Below, piece after piece: positions 25,206-34,214 of a stretch of 64,000 nucleotides of DNA; positions within the stretch are counted from its first letter, which is position 1; every line of letters begins with the position of its first letter. A program made the position numbers and the translations under genes. The notes beneath the pieces are model-generated. The model did no database searches and was not told the DNA's origin. It saw only the letters and a program-made list of their open reading frames with translations. Origin of the DNA: Merdiplasma sp905207905. Lineage in GTDB: Bacteria; Bacillota; Clostridia; Lachnospirales; Lachnospiraceae. The stretch lies in NCBI GenBank assembly GCA_902475025.1, contig CABRXX010000005.1:1-64000 (forward strand), in the 5' to 3' direction.

Positions 25206-26198
25206 ATGGATGACAGAGAAAAGGACAGAATTCCTTTTATTGATTGGCATTGTGACACCCTGATGCAGGCCTGGTTTCGGGGAAGAAAACAGATCTACCA
25301 TCTGCCTTCAGCTATGCTGGATGTAAAACGGCTGAAGCAGGGAGGGGCCAAGGCTCAGTTTTTTGCGATTTTTCTGCAGTCTATGCGGATGAAGCGGTAT
25401 CTTGGATGGCTCATGCCGGGGGATACCAAATATATAGAAATTCTCACAAATATTTTTTATCGCACCCTGCGGGAGCATGAGGATGAGATGGCTTTTGCAG
25501 GAAACGCTCAGGATATGGAAGAAAACTGGAGGCAGGGAAAGATCAGTGCTTTTTTGACCATTGAGGATGGCAGGGAGGTGCAGGGCCGGATGGAGCGTCT
25601 TGCGGAATATTATGACAGGGGGGTACGGCTTCTGGGACTTACCTGGAATTATGCCAACTGCTTCGGTCATCCCAACAGCACAGATCCAGTAAAGATGAAG
25701 CGCGGGCTTTCTGATTTTGGAAAGGAAGCTATCGGAGAGCTGAACCGGCTGGGCATCATCATTGATGTGAGTCATTTGTCAGACGGAGGATTCTGGGATG
25801 TGGCGGAGCTTAGCAAAAAGCCCTTTGTGGCCAGCCATTCCAATGCCAGGGCTCTCTGTGATCATCCAAGAAATCTGACGGATGAGATGATCCGCACCCT
25901 TGGTGAGAAGGGAGGAATTGTGGGAGTGAATCACTGTCCCAAGTTTCTATATCCCGGCAGCAGTGAAAACCGCATTGAGGATTTGGTACGTCAGCTTACT
26001 CATATCCGCAAGGTAGGAGGCAGGGAGTGCGCAGCTTTAGGCAGTGATTTTGACGGGATCAGCGGAAAGCTGGAAATCGCAGGCCCACAGGAATATGAGA
26101 AGCTGGAGCTGGCTCTTTCTAAAACTGGTTTTTCCGGTGCTGAAATCGAAGAGATTTTTCATAAAAATGCAGAACGGGTGATCCGGGAGGTACTGTAA
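25206..26198 (+). CDS. Membrane dipeptidase (peptidase M19)
   Basis: This 330-aa metal-dependent hydrolase matches the renal dipeptidase family, which cleaves dipeptides, often with tolerance for D-residues. The first metal pair is in IDWHCDTL (H-x-D, residues 12-14); the bridging Glu is in LTIEDGREV (about 119); further His residues lie in DVSHLSDGGF and ASHSNARALCDHPRN. GSDFDGI near residue 278 completes the site. It has no signal peptide and is probably cytoplasmic. It stands alone between the GTPase fusion and a reductase gene. Confidence 0.92.
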   Translation: MDDREKDRIPFIDWHCDTLMQAWFRGRKQIYHLPSAMLDVKRLKQGGAKAQFFAIFLQSMRMKRYLGWLMPGDTKYIEILTNIFYRTLREHEDEMAFAGNAQDMEENWRQGKISAFLTIEDGREVQGRMERLAEYYDRGVRLLGLTWNYANCFGHPNSTDPVKMKRGLSDFGKEAIGELNRLGIIIDVSHLSDGGFWDVAELSKKPFVASHSNARALCDHPRNLTDEMIRTLGEKGGIVGVNHCPKFLYPGSSENRIEDLVRQLTHIRKVGGRECAALGSDFDGISGKLEIAGPQEYEKLELALSKTGFSGAEIEEIFHKNAERVIREVL

Positions 26199-26413
26199 TG
26201 AGTGGCAGCCGCCGCAGATTGATCGGTCAAGGCAGTTCAAGTTCACAGAAGGCAGCTGATAAAGATGGCTTATGCAGGAAAGAAGACAAAGCGGGAAGGA
26301 CAAAAAGCGATAGATGAAAAGTCGAAATTCAGGGAGAGAAAGGCCAAAAGCGATAGACAGAAGAATGCTGGTAAGAGACTGCCCCTACAGGGGAGGAAAA
26401 GGAGGATTGGAAG

Positions 26414-27250
26414 ATGAGAAAGAAGATAGTTTGGGTGACTGGCGCAAAGGGAAGCCTGGGAAGCGAGATTTGTGAGCGTCTGCCAAAGGATGTATATGAA
26501 CTGGTAAAAACAGACCGAGAGGTGGATGTGGCAGACCGCCAGGCTGTGAGCAGCTTTGCAGAAAAAGTCGGTCCGGATGCAGTGATTAACTGTGCTGGCC
26601 TCAGGGAGGAGACCATGGGTGAGAAAGGAACGATCCGTCTTTATCAGGTGAACACTCTGGGAGCCAGAAATGTGGCTGAGGCGTCCGCTAGAGTGGGGGC
26701 CAGAATGATCCAGCTCTCCACAGATGACGTGTTTGCCGGAGATATTTCCATGGAACTGACGGAGTTTGATACCACAGTGCCCGCCACGGATTATGGGAAA
26801 TCCAAGCTGGCAGGAGAACGGTTTGTCCAGAACTTAAATCCCGATCATCTGATCGTGCGAAGCTCCTGGGTCTACGGCAAAAAAGGGGATAATTTCCTTA
26901 CTTACATTTTAAAGATGGCGGAGGATACCCAGTTTCTGAGCGTGCCCAATGATCAGATCAGTACGCCTACCAGCGCAGGAGAGCTGGCCAATTTTGTGAT
27001 CCAGATGATCGGCAGTTCGGAGCGGGGGATTTACCATGCATCCTGTCAGGGATCCTGCAGCCGATACGGTTTTGCCCTGGCTATTTTGGACTATGCAGGC
27101 ATCACTACGATGGAGCTGGTTCCGGTACTTACCTCATCCAGAGACACAAAAGCCCGATATACAGTGCTGAAAAATCTGATGATGGAGATTACCGGGGTGT
27201 ATCAGATGCCGGACTGGAGAGAGGCGCTTCGGGATTGCCTGGGAAAATAG
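26414..27250 (+). CDS. RfbD-like NAD(P)-dependent sugar nucleotide reductase
   Basis: This is a 278-aa extended short-chain reductase. It has the Rossmann motif VTGAKGSLG (residues 7-15), the STDDVFAG segment, a catalytic YGKSK (about residue 123), and VRSSWVYG, all typical of dTDP-4-dehydrorhamnose reductase and related RmlD_sub_bind proteins. No other rhamnose genes are nearby, so the exact sugar is uncertain. It stands alone behind AAAAGGAGGATTGGAAG. The 215 bp before it contain short direct repeats (AAAGCGATAGA) but no convincing gene. Confidence 0.85.
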   Translation: MRKKIVWVTGAKGSLGSEICERLPKDVYELVKTDREVDVADRQAVSSFAEKVGPDAVINCAGLREETMGEKGTIRLYQVNTLGARNVAEASARVGARMIQLSTDDVFAGDISMELTEFDTTVPATDYGKSKLAGERFVQNLNPDHLIVRSSWVYGKKGDNFLTYILKMAEDTQFLSVPNDQISTPTSAGELANFVIQMIGSSERGIYHASCQGSCSRYGFALAILDYAGITTMELVPVLTSSRDTKARYTVLKNLMMEITGVYQMPDWREALRDCLGK

Positions 27251-27629
27251 GTGCCGTATAGACAAAACATTTATGTCCAGAGAGCCATTTTGAGGATAGT
27301 TTCTATTTTTCACATCGGTTCAGTGAAGAAACAGGAGGATGTTGCAAAATACCTCCGGAGGTACCCGTTCGGGTGATTTTTCACCGAAAAATAACATCTT
27401 TTCGGAGAAAAGCACACCGAACATCCACCGGAATCAATATTTTGCAGCATCCTCTTTCGTTTGTTTTGCCGGCAATGGGCCGGGCAGACACACTTGCGCG
27501 GCTATTTGGCGGACGCCGCTAGGGGCAAAGACCCTGCAGTTTGCAGGAGGGCAAGTTTGATACCCCGTCAGCTTGCTGAGGGGTCTTTGATCGGAATACA
27601 AAGAAAAAGAAGCGGCAGCTGAAAGGAGA
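27251..27629. other. Gene-free region with several inverted repeats
   Basis: These 379 bp between convergent rfbD-like and sigG genes hold a large inverted repeat (27335-27351 with 27438-27454), smaller hairpins inside it (around 27351-27374), and a CCCC-GTCAGC/GCTGA-GGGG hairpin at 27562-27587 followed by TCTTT. They probably act as bidirectional terminators. No coding sequence is convincing. Confidence 0.6.
27335..27454. repeat. Inverted repeat with GGATGTTGCAAAAT core (copy 1)
   Basis: 17-base arms match with one mismatch (GAGGATGTTGCAAAATA and its complement). The 20 bases at 27337-27356 recur exactly at 41698-41717, and their first 14 recur on the minus strand inside the terminator at 52363-52426, so this is one member of a small dispersed family. 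Confidence 0.65.
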
Positions 27630-28412
27630 TTACTCCGCCCTCAGGTAGTGGCGCATGGTGCGCAGGGCATTTTTTTCCAGACGGCTGACCTGAGCCTGAG
27701 AGATACCGATCTCTCCGGCCACCTCCATCTGGGTGCGGCCCTCAAAAAAGCGCAGTTCCACAATATGTTTTTCCCGTTCATCCAGACATTTCATAGATTC
27801 CTCCAGGGCAATGGATTCTACCCAGTTTTCTTCCTTGTTTTTTTTGTCGCTGATCTGATCCATCACATAAAGGGTATCGCCTCCTTCTGTGTATACCGGG
27901 TCATAGAGGCTGATTGGGCTTTGAATGGCATCCATAGCAAAGACGATCTCCTCTTTTGGGATACCGATTTCTTCTGCGATTTCATGAATGGTGGGTTCTT
28001 TCAGATATTTTTTTACATAGTTTTCTTTCGCGTAAATAGCCTTGTAAGCCGTATCACGAAGGGAGCGGGACACGCGAATGGAATTGTTGTCCCGCAGATA
28101 GCGCCGAATCTCACCCAGAATCATGGGAACTGCGTAAGTGCTGAATTTTACCCCCAGTTCTGTGTCAAAATTGTCGATGGCTTTCATCAGGCCGATGCAG
28201 CCGATCTGAAACAGATCATCCGCATTTTCGCTACTGGCGGAAAATCGTTTAATCACGCTTAAAACTAATCGTAAATTTCCTTTGATATACAGTTCTCTGG
28301 CGTAGGTGTCGCCGGCCTTGATCCGTTCAAATAAAGTTTCTTTTTCCTCGCTGGTAAGTACTGGAAGCTTTGAGGTATTCACACCGCATATTTCCACTTT
28401 ATTCCCTGCCAT
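27630..28412 (-). CDS. sigG: RNA polymerase sporulation sigma factor SigG
   Basis: This 260-aa protein matches sigma-G, the late forespore sigma factor, almost end to end: N-terminal NKVEICGVNTSKLPVL (the gin-binding and SigG signature), region 2 with DDLFQIGCIGLMKAIDNFD, FSTYAVPMILGEIRRYLRDNN, and region 4 EIGISQAQVSRLEK. The start at 28412 is preceded by ACAGGAGG; a longer in-frame N-terminus starting 39 bases earlier would include that site and is unlikely. Presence implies an endospore former. It directs forespore gene expression after engulfment. Confidence 0.96.
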   Translation of the reverse strand: MAGNKVEICGVNTSKLPVLTSEEKETLFERIKAGDTYARELYIKGNLRLVLSVIKRFSASSENADDLFQIGCIGLMKAIDNFDTELGVKFSTYAVPMILGEIRRYLRDNNSIRVSRSLRDTAYKAIYAKENYVKKYLKEPTIHEIAEEIGIPKEEIVFAMDAIQSPISLYDPVYTEGGDTLYVMDQISDKKNKEENWVESIALEESMKCLDEREKHIVELRFFEGRTQMEVAGEIGISQAQVSRLEKNALRTMRHYLRAE

Positions 28413-28445
28413 ATCCAAGTCCTCCTGTATCTGTGTTCTAACTAA

Positions 28446-28475
28446 AATCATTCTCAGATTGTCTTGGAAATATAC
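28446..28475 (-). promoter_or_regulatory. Possible forespore-type promoter of sigG
   Basis: Reading the minus strand, GTATA (28475-28471) is followed after 15 bases by GAGAATGATT (28455-28446). This loosely resembles a sigma-F promoter (GYATA, spacer, GGNNANAHT), as expected for sigG, but the -10 part fits only partly. Confidence 0.3.
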
Positions 28476-28520
28476 GATTTGCGGAAAAATATAAAAAATA
28501 TTGGCCCTTGACAGAGAAGA

Positions 28521-28778
28521 TTACAGACAACTTCTTTTGCACGCTTCCTCTTTCACACGTACCAGGATAATGTCAGCGCCGATCTGCTCAATACAGTCCC
28601 AGGGGATGACAAATTCCGTGTCCCGGCCAAGAAACCAGCAGAGCTTTCCGGGGCCGGGAACGATGAGAGAAAGAATGGTGCCACACTGGGCGTCGATTTC
28701 CAGATCGCTGATGCAGCCCAAAGAACGGCAGGTGCAGATGTTGATGACTTCTTTTTGTTTTAATTCACACAGGCGCAT
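28521..28778 (-). CDS. YlmC/YmxH family PRC-barrel protein
   Basis: This 85-aa protein matches the YlmC/YmxH family: short PRC-barrel proteins starting MRLCELKQKEVIN with GCISDLEID and the FVIPWDCIEQIGADIILV end. Members in Clostridia and Bacillus are linked to sporulation genes, with no known biochemical activity. It sits upstream of sigG in the same direction with 108 bp between. AGGAGGCAGATT precedes its start. Confidence 0.88.
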   Translation of the reverse strand: MRLCELKQKEVINICTCRSLGCISDLEIDAQCGTILSLIVPGPGKLCWFLGRDTEFVIPWDCIEQIGADIILVRVKEEACKRSCL

Positions 28779-28874
28779 AATCTGCCTCCTCAGATACTCT
28801 GTTATAGTATATTCAGGGAACTGCGGCGGTGTCCGTCTGCTGGCGGTGGCAGTGGAGCGTTTTGCTAAAATTCA

Positions 28875-28903
28875 TTGACAGCAAACCTTAGATTCGTTAT
28901 ACT
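28875..28903 (+). promoter_or_regulatory. Promoter of nrdR
   Basis: TTGACA (28875-28880) and TATACT (28898-28903) have a 17-base spacer, a near-consensus vegetative promoter 42 bp before the nrdR start. Confidence 0.8.
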
Positions 28904-28945
28904 TTATCTACTGGGAGATATGAGATAGATAAGGAGGCAGTCAGC

Positions 28946-29395
28946 ATGAAATGTCCATTTTGCGGCCAGGACAACACGAGGGTGGTAGATTCCAGGCCGG
29001 CGGAGGATAACAGCGCTATCCGCAGAAGACGTCTCTGCGATGAGTGCGGGAAGCGTTTTACCACCTATGAGAAGGTGGAGACCATACCGCTGGTGGTGAT
29101 TAAGAAAGATCGTACCAGAGAGCAGTATGACCGCAGCAAAATTGAGGCGGGAGTGCTGCGTGCGTGTTATAAGCGTCCGATACCGATACAGAAGATCAAT
29201 GAGATGATTGACTCTGTGGAGACGGAGATCTTTAACAGAGAAGAGAAGGAGATCGAGAGCAAGGTGATCGGGGAGATTGTGATGGACAGGCTGAAGGATC
29301 TTGAAGCGGTGGCCTATGTCCGTTTTGCTTCAGTTTACCGGGAATTCAAAGACGTGAATACCTTTATGGATGAACTGAAAAAAATACTGGAGTAA
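28946..29395 (+). CDS. nrdR: Transcriptional repressor NrdR
   Basis: This 149-aa protein is NrdR, the nucleotide-sensing repressor of ribonucleotide reductase genes. A zinc ribbon uses CPFC (residues 3-6) and CDEC (31-34), followed by an ATP-cone domain starting VIKKDRTREQYDRSKIEAGV (about 50). Length and motifs are standard. It has AAGGAGGCAG upstream and its own promoter. Its target nrd genes are outside this window. Confidence 0.97.
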   Translation: MKCPFCGQDNTRVVDSRPAEDNSAIRRRRLCDECGKRFTTYEKVETIPLVVIKKDRTREQYDRSKIEAGVLRACYKRPIPIQKINEMIDSVETEIFNREEKEIESKVIGEIVMDRLKDLEAVAYVRFASVYREFKDVNTFMDELKKILE

Positions 29396-29401
29396 AATTG
29401 T

Positions 29402-29443
29402 GAGGCTGTGGCAAAACACTATGTTTTACGCAGCCTCCTTTCG
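29402..29443 (+). terminator. Hairpin after nrdR
   Basis: GAGGCTG (29402-29408) pairs with CAGCCTC (29431-29437), extended by AAAACA/TGTTTT inside, and is followed by CTTTCGATTT. The T-run is imperfect, so termination may be partial. Confidence 0.55.
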
Positions 29444-29482
29444 ATTTGGAAGTACTGAGGAAAATCTGGCAGGTGAATAGGG

Positions 29483-32400
29483 TTGAAGAAGCGAATAGAA
29501 CAACTGTTGAACAGTAGATTTGAATATGAGGGACAGCATTTGCAGTTCTCAGAACAGAGGCTGGATTTAAAGGCAAAGGAGGGGGAGGTGGTTCTGGGCA
29601 GCTTTCTGGTTTCCCATCCAAAGGAGCAGAAAGTAAAGGGATTTTTGTATTCTTCTAATCCCAGGATGACGTTTGATCCCGGCGAGTTTTACGGAACGGA
29701 GAATAAGATTTTTTATCAGATGGATACCAATGGTCTGATTCCTGGGGATGAAGCGGAGGGAAAGTTTACTTTCTGCACAGATTTGGGAGAGTATGAGCTT
29801 CCCTACCGGGTAGAGATCTTAAGAGAAAAGGATCTGTCGGAGGATGCTGCGGTCCAGGATACCGCCAGCTTAGCCGCCCTTGCCCAGAAAGATTTTGAGG
29901 CAGCTTATCCGGTGTTTATTTCTCCTGCCTTTCAGGCTGTGGTCAAGAAAAAGGAGCCGGATCATTTTGTACTCTATCAGACCCTGAAGAATCAGGAGTT
30001 CAGTTATCAGAGCATGGAAGAGTTTCTCATCGGCTGTGGGCAGAAAGATCCGGTGGAGCTTTCCATTGAAAAGACAGAGGCGAAATATTATGATTTGGAT
30101 CAGTCCGTGCGGGAGACGGTTGGGATCCGCAAAAGCGGCTGGGGGTTTTTGCGGCTGGATATTCAGTCGGACACCCGGTTTCTTCGCGTGGAGAAGAAAG
30201 TGGTGACCACGGATGAATTTGCTGGGAATCAGTATGAGTTGGAGTATATTATTGATTCCAATTTTCTTCATGCAGGGCGCAATTACGGTCGGATTAAGAT
30301 CATTACCTGCTATCAGGAACTGGATTTTGAGGTGGCAGTGGTATGTCGGAAAGACAGCGAGGCCAGACGGCAGCATCGGGTTCAGAAGATGATGCAGAAA
30401 AAACTGGAAAACCTTTATATAGATTTTAGGCTGAAGCGGATGGAGATGCAGGCCTGGATCGACCGAACATCCAATGTGATTAACAGCTATAAGCGGGCCG
30501 GAGGGATGGATGTGTATGCGGATCTGTTCCTGGTACAGGTACTGTTTGCAGATGAGAAGCGGGCCAAAGGATATAAGCTGCTGCAGGAGATCGAGCAGCG
30601 GCCGGATCGGCTTTATACTCCGGATCGATATGGGTTTTATTTGTATATCTCCACTTTTTTTCAGCGGGACGTGGCTTATGTGGATCAGGTGGAGGCCCGG
30701 ATTGAACAGCTTTTTTTGCAGAACCGGGAAAACTGGGTGCTTCAGTGGATTTTGCTGTATCTCCAGGAGCGGCTGATGCGGGACGATTCTGCCAAGCTGG
30801 AGGTCATCGAGGAGCAGGTAAAGGTGGGCTGCAGCAGTCCGATACTGTATCTGGAGGCATTCCAGCTGATCAAAAAGGATCCTTTCCTGCTGCGCCGTTT
30901 GGAACCCTTTGAACTGAAGATTCTTACCTTTGGAGCAAGGCAGGGGATTTTGACGGAAGAGATCGTCCATCAGGTGGGAAATCTGGCTATGCACAGCAGA
31001 GGATATTCCAAAGCCCTGTATGAGCTTTTGAAGGCCTGCTATGAGGTGAACCGCTCTGCGGAGATCGTCCGGGCGATCTGCACCATTGCCATTGCAGGTG
31101 ATAAAAAAGAACGGGAATTTTTTACCTGGTATGCTCTTGGGGTTCATCTGGATCTTCGCATTACCGGGCTTTACGAATATTATATGGAAACCATGGATGA
31201 GCAGGGGATAGAGCAGATGCCTCAGATCATCCGTATGTATTTTGTTTACAATAATACCCTGGACTATCACAAGCGGGCCAGAATCTACCGGAATATTTCG
31301 GACAATCGGGATAATGTGCCCCAGGTATTTCGAGGTTCCAGGGAGGCAGCTCAGAAATTTGTGCTGGAACAGCTGGGGATGGGGCGGCTGGACGAGAATC
31401 TGGCAGTTCTCTATCCGCTATATCTGGATCGTCAGATGCTGACCAGGTCGCTGGCGGAGAAGCTTTTGAAGCTGCTTTTTACTTTTGAGGTGACCTGCAA
31501 AAATCCCAATATGAAATCTGTGGCAGTGGTACACCGGAATATGACAGGAGAGCAGGTGGTTCCCATTGTTTCGGGAAAGGCTCAGGTGCAGATTTACACG
31601 GAGGATGCCAGAATCCTGCTGTTGGACGGAGCGGGGAATCGCTATGCGTCCACCTCCCTGTATCTGGCCCAGCAGATGCTCAGTTCTGACAGGCTTCTGG
31701 AGTTTTGCAGGGAACTGGTGCCAGAGCAGCCGGGACTGGTGCTGCATCTGTGCAGCGAGCATCAGGGAGAGATCACAGAGGAGCTTCTTCCTTATTATAA
31801 ATCAGCATGCGGTATGGAGTGTTTGGAGGAGGAGTTTAAGGAGACAGCCAGAAAGAAGGTGCTGGACTATTATCTGAAGCATCCGGCCAGGGAGGATCTG
31901 TTCCGCTATCTGAAGCAGATCTCTTATCCCGCCTTTATCAAAGCAGACAAAAAGGCGCTGCTGACCTTGCTGACCCAGGAGGGAATGTATGAGGAGGCTT
32001 TTGCCTTGCTGGAGACCTACGGTTTTGAACATGTGCCCCTGAAGCATCTGGTGCGGATCTGCAGTCAGACGGTTCTTGCGAAGGAGTATGAGGAAAATAC
32101 CGTGCTGCTGTCTTACTGCTGCCAATGCTATGACAGTGGTAAATACGATGACAATATTTTAACCTACTTGCTGATGTATTATGACGGCCCCATTGAGGAG
32201 ATGAAGCGGATGTGGGATACGGGGCGTCAGTTTGAGCTGGACACCATGGTACTGGAGGAGAAGATCCTGACACTGCTTCTCTTTACAAGAACCGGTTCCT
32301 CAGGCACAGAGCCGGTGTTCGCTTCTTATCAAAGGAAACTGGGGCGCAGGAAGATTTGCAAAGCGTATCTGATTTTAAGGTGCTATGAATATTTTGTAAA

Positions 32401-33019
32401 AGACTATCCGGTCAATGACCTGCTGTTTGGTTATCTGGAACACAGCTACCGAAAAGGCAGTGAGCTGGAGGATGTCAATAAGCTGGCTCTGTTAAGGTTT
32501 TATTCCCGCCAGGTTTCTTTGAATGAAGCCCAGGAGGAGAGCGCGGCCAGACTTCTGGCCGAGTACAATGCAAGAGGTATGCGGTTTGCTTTTTACCAGA
32601 TGTTTCCGAAGAAACTGAGGCTTCCCTATCAGCTGGAGGATAAGGTGTTTTTTGAGGTTGCTGCTGATCCGGCCAACACAGTCATTTTGTGCTGGCGGCC
32701 ACGGGGCAGCCAGGAGCCTTTCCGGGAGGAGCCTATGAAGGACTGTTTTGAAGGCATCAATGTGAAGGAGTTTATCCTGTTTAAGGGAGAAGAGATCGAA
32801 TGCTTTACAAAAGAGATGGCAGGGGAAGAGGTGCGGAAGACTTCTGACACCAGAATTTTGAGGGGCAGAGTTTTGGATGAGGAAGAGAACGGCAGGTTCG
32901 CATTATTAAACCGGGCCTTAAAGGCCAGAGAAGAAGGACGTGAGGATCAGGCCAGGGAGACCCTTTCCAACTATTGCCAGTTAGAATATTTGACAAAGGA
33001 AATCTTTACTTTGATTTAG
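29483..33019 (+). CDS. DUF5717 family large helical-repeat protein
   Basis: This 1178-aa protein matches DUF5717, a family I know from Lachnospiraceae and of unknown function. The N-terminal ~330 residues are beta-rich, looking like two immunoglobulin-like domains (for example LGSFLVSHPKEQKVKGFLYSS near residue 40). The middle is a long run of helical pairs, TPR-like in spacing. A second beta segment follows near 690-730, then more helices. No signal peptide or membrane span is seen, so it is probably cytoplasmic. TTG start at 29483 follows AGGTG at weak spacing; no other start is near. The next two genes follow closely, suggesting one complex. Confidence 0.8.
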   Translation: MKKRIEQLLNSRFEYEGQHLQFSEQRLDLKAKEGEVVLGSFLVSHPKEQKVKGFLYSSNPRMTFDPGEFYGTENKIFYQMDTNGLIPGDEAEGKFTFCTDLGEYELPYRVEILREKDLSEDAAVQDTASLAALAQKDFEAAYPVFISPAFQAVVKKKEPDHFVLYQTLKNQEFSYQSMEEFLIGCGQKDPVELSIEKTEAKYYDLDQSVRETVGIRKSGWGFLRLDIQSDTRFLRVEKKVVTTDEFAGNQYELEYIIDSNFLHAGRNYGRIKIITCYQELDFEVAVVCRKDSEARRQHRVQKMMQKKLENLYIDFRLKRMEMQAWIDRTSNVINSYKRAGGMDVYADLFLVQVLFADEKRAKGYKLLQEIEQRPDRLYTPDRYGFYLYISTFFQRDVAYVDQVEARIEQLFLQNRENWVLQWILLYLQERLMRDDSAKLEVIEEQVKVGCSSPILYLEAFQLIKKDPFLLRRLEPFELKILTFGARQGILTEEIVHQVGNLAMHSRGYSKALYELLKACYEVNRSAEIVRAICTIAIAGDKKEREFFTWYALGVHLDLRITGLYEYYMETMDEQGIEQMPQIIRMYFVYNNTLDYHKRARIYRNISDNRDNVPQVFRGSREAAQKFVLEQLGMGRLDENLAVLYPLYLDRQMLTRSLAEKLLKLLFTFEVTCKNPNMKSVAVVHRNMTGEQVVPIVSGKAQVQIYTEDARILLLDGAGNRYASTSLYLAQQMLSSDRLLEFCRELVPEQPGLVLHLCSEHQGEITEELLPYYKSACGMECLEEEFKETARKKVLDYYLKHPAREDLFRYLKQISYPAFIKADKKALLTLLTQEGMYEEAFALLETYGFEHVPLKHLVRICSQTVLAKEYEENTVLLSYCCQCYDSGKYDDNILTYLLMYYDGPIEEMKRMWDTGRQFELDTMVLEEKILTLLLFTRTGSSGTEPVFASYQRKLGRRKICKAYLILRCYEYFVKDYPVNDLLFGYLEHSYRKGSELEDVNKLALLRFYSRQVSLNEAQEESAARLLAEYNARGMRFAFYQMFPKKLRLPYQLEDKVFFEVAADPANTVILCWRPRGSQEPFREEPMKDCFEGINVKEFILFKGEEIECFTKEMAGEEVRKTSDTRILRGRVLDEEENGRFALLNRALKAREEGREDQARETLSNYCQLEYLTKEIFTLI

Positions 33020-33027
33020 AAAGCGTG

Positions 33028-34209
33028 ATGGGAATGATTCAGGAAAGAAAAGAGTTGATCCTGGGGCTGCAGTTTGAGGAGACTTACAGCCAGCTCACCT
33101 GCTATACCGGCTCTATGAAAGAGCCGATGACAGTGAGCGCAGGGGAAAACGGCGACAGTTATCTGCTGCCGGTGACGGAAAATGAGTGGAAGGCAGCCAT
33201 AGATGTCTCCCATCCTCTGGAGGAGCTTACAGAATTTTTCAGACGATGTCTGAAACTGCTGCCGGAGACAGGAGCGTTTTCCGATATTCGGATCATGGTG
33301 ACCGTGCCCAAATTGAAGGCTCCTCTGGATGAGCGTATTCCCGGGGCCTTAGAGCAGCTTGGTATTTCCAGAAAATATATTTTTCTCCAGGATTATAAAT
33401 CCAGCTTCTATTATTATACCGTAAATCAGAAGAGGGAGCTCTGGAATGGAGATGTGGCGCTTTTGGAATATCAGCAGCAGACCATGACCGCCTATGTGCT
33501 TCATGTGGACCGCAGCACCAAACCGGCTCTGGTAACGGTAGAGCAGGCAGCATCCCAACGGATGGACGATACAGTGCGGGATGGCAGAGAGGAAGCTGCC
33601 TGGGATAAGGAGCGGGATCGTCTGTTTTTTGAACTGTTGAAAAAGGCTTTTGAACGGAGAAATGTGGTGACCAGCTATCTTCTTGGAGATTACTTTGACC
33701 GTTCCTGGGCGGAGCGCTCCTTCCAGTATCTGTGTTATCACCGCCATGCCTTTCAGGGGAAAAATCTTTACACAAAGGGAGCCTGCTATGCTGCCATGGA
33801 GCGGGTGGGGCTGGTGAATGTGCCGGATCTGCTGTTTATGGGAGCGGACATTATTCATGAGAATATGGGAATGAATATGCGGATCCGGGGGAAAGAGGTG
33901 TATTATCCCTTGATCACAGCAGGAGTGAACTGGTATGAGGCTCACCATGTGTGTGAGTTTATCCCTGATGGAGAGGATACCATTGCCATCATTACCAAGC
34001 CCATGACCGGCGGTCAGGAGGTGCAGCATCTGCTGAGACTGAAGGGAATGCCGGATCGGCCAAACCGGGCCACCAGGCTGAAGATGACCGTATATTTTGT
34101 ATCTGCTTCCCGATGTGTGGTGGAAGTGGAGGATATGGGATTTGGCGGTTTCTACCGGCCTTCCGGAAAGCACTGGCAGCGGGAAATCAATTTTGAAACA
34201 GGGGAGTGA
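33028..34209 (+). CDS. DUF5716 family protein, divergent Hsp70/actin-like ATPase fold
   Basis: This protein (393 aa from the chosen start) matches the partner family DUF5716. Its layout recalls Hsp70: LGLQFEETYSQ (12-22) resembles the phosphate-1 loop, GISRKYIFLQDYKSSFYYY resembles the connect region, DVALLEYQQQTMTAYVL (142-158) takes the place of DLGGGTFD, LLFMGADI resembles the adenosine motif, and MPDRPNRATRLKMTVYF...VEDMGFGGF (from about 340) resembles the substrate-binding beta domain. Key Gly residues of the second phosphate loop are missing, so ATP hydrolysis is doubtful. ATG at 33028 starts 8 bp after the DUF5717 stop; ATG at 33034 is possible. Confidence 0.75.
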   Translation: MGMIQERKELILGLQFEETYSQLTCYTGSMKEPMTVSAGENGDSYLLPVTENEWKAAIDVSHPLEELTEFFRRCLKLLPETGAFSDIRIMVTVPKLKAPLDERIPGALEQLGISRKYIFLQDYKSSFYYYTVNQKRELWNGDVALLEYQQQTMTAYVLHVDRSTKPALVTVEQAASQRMDDTVRDGREEAAWDKERDRLFFELLKKAFERRNVVTSYLLGDYFDRSWAERSFQYLCYHRHAFQGKNLYTKGACYAAMERVGLVNVPDLLFMGADIIHENMGMNMRIRGKEVYYPLITAGVNWYEAHHVCEFIPDGEDTIAIITKPMTGGQEVQHLLRLKGMPDRPNRATRLKMTVYFVSASRCVVEVEDMGFGGFYRPSGKHWQREINFETGE

Positions 34210-34214
34210 CCAAA

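Noticed and set aside
26198..26317. 39-codon ORF starting at the dipeptidase stop (TAATG)
   Set aside because: Polar, repetitive composition (SGSRRR, SSSS, KSDR) with no ribosome site apart from coupling; no family recognised.
29870..31270. Long ORF of 466 codons on the minus strand
   Set aside because: It is entirely antisense to the DUF5717 gene, has no ribosome site and an unnatural composition rich in His, Ile and Leu; it reflects codon bias of the real gene.
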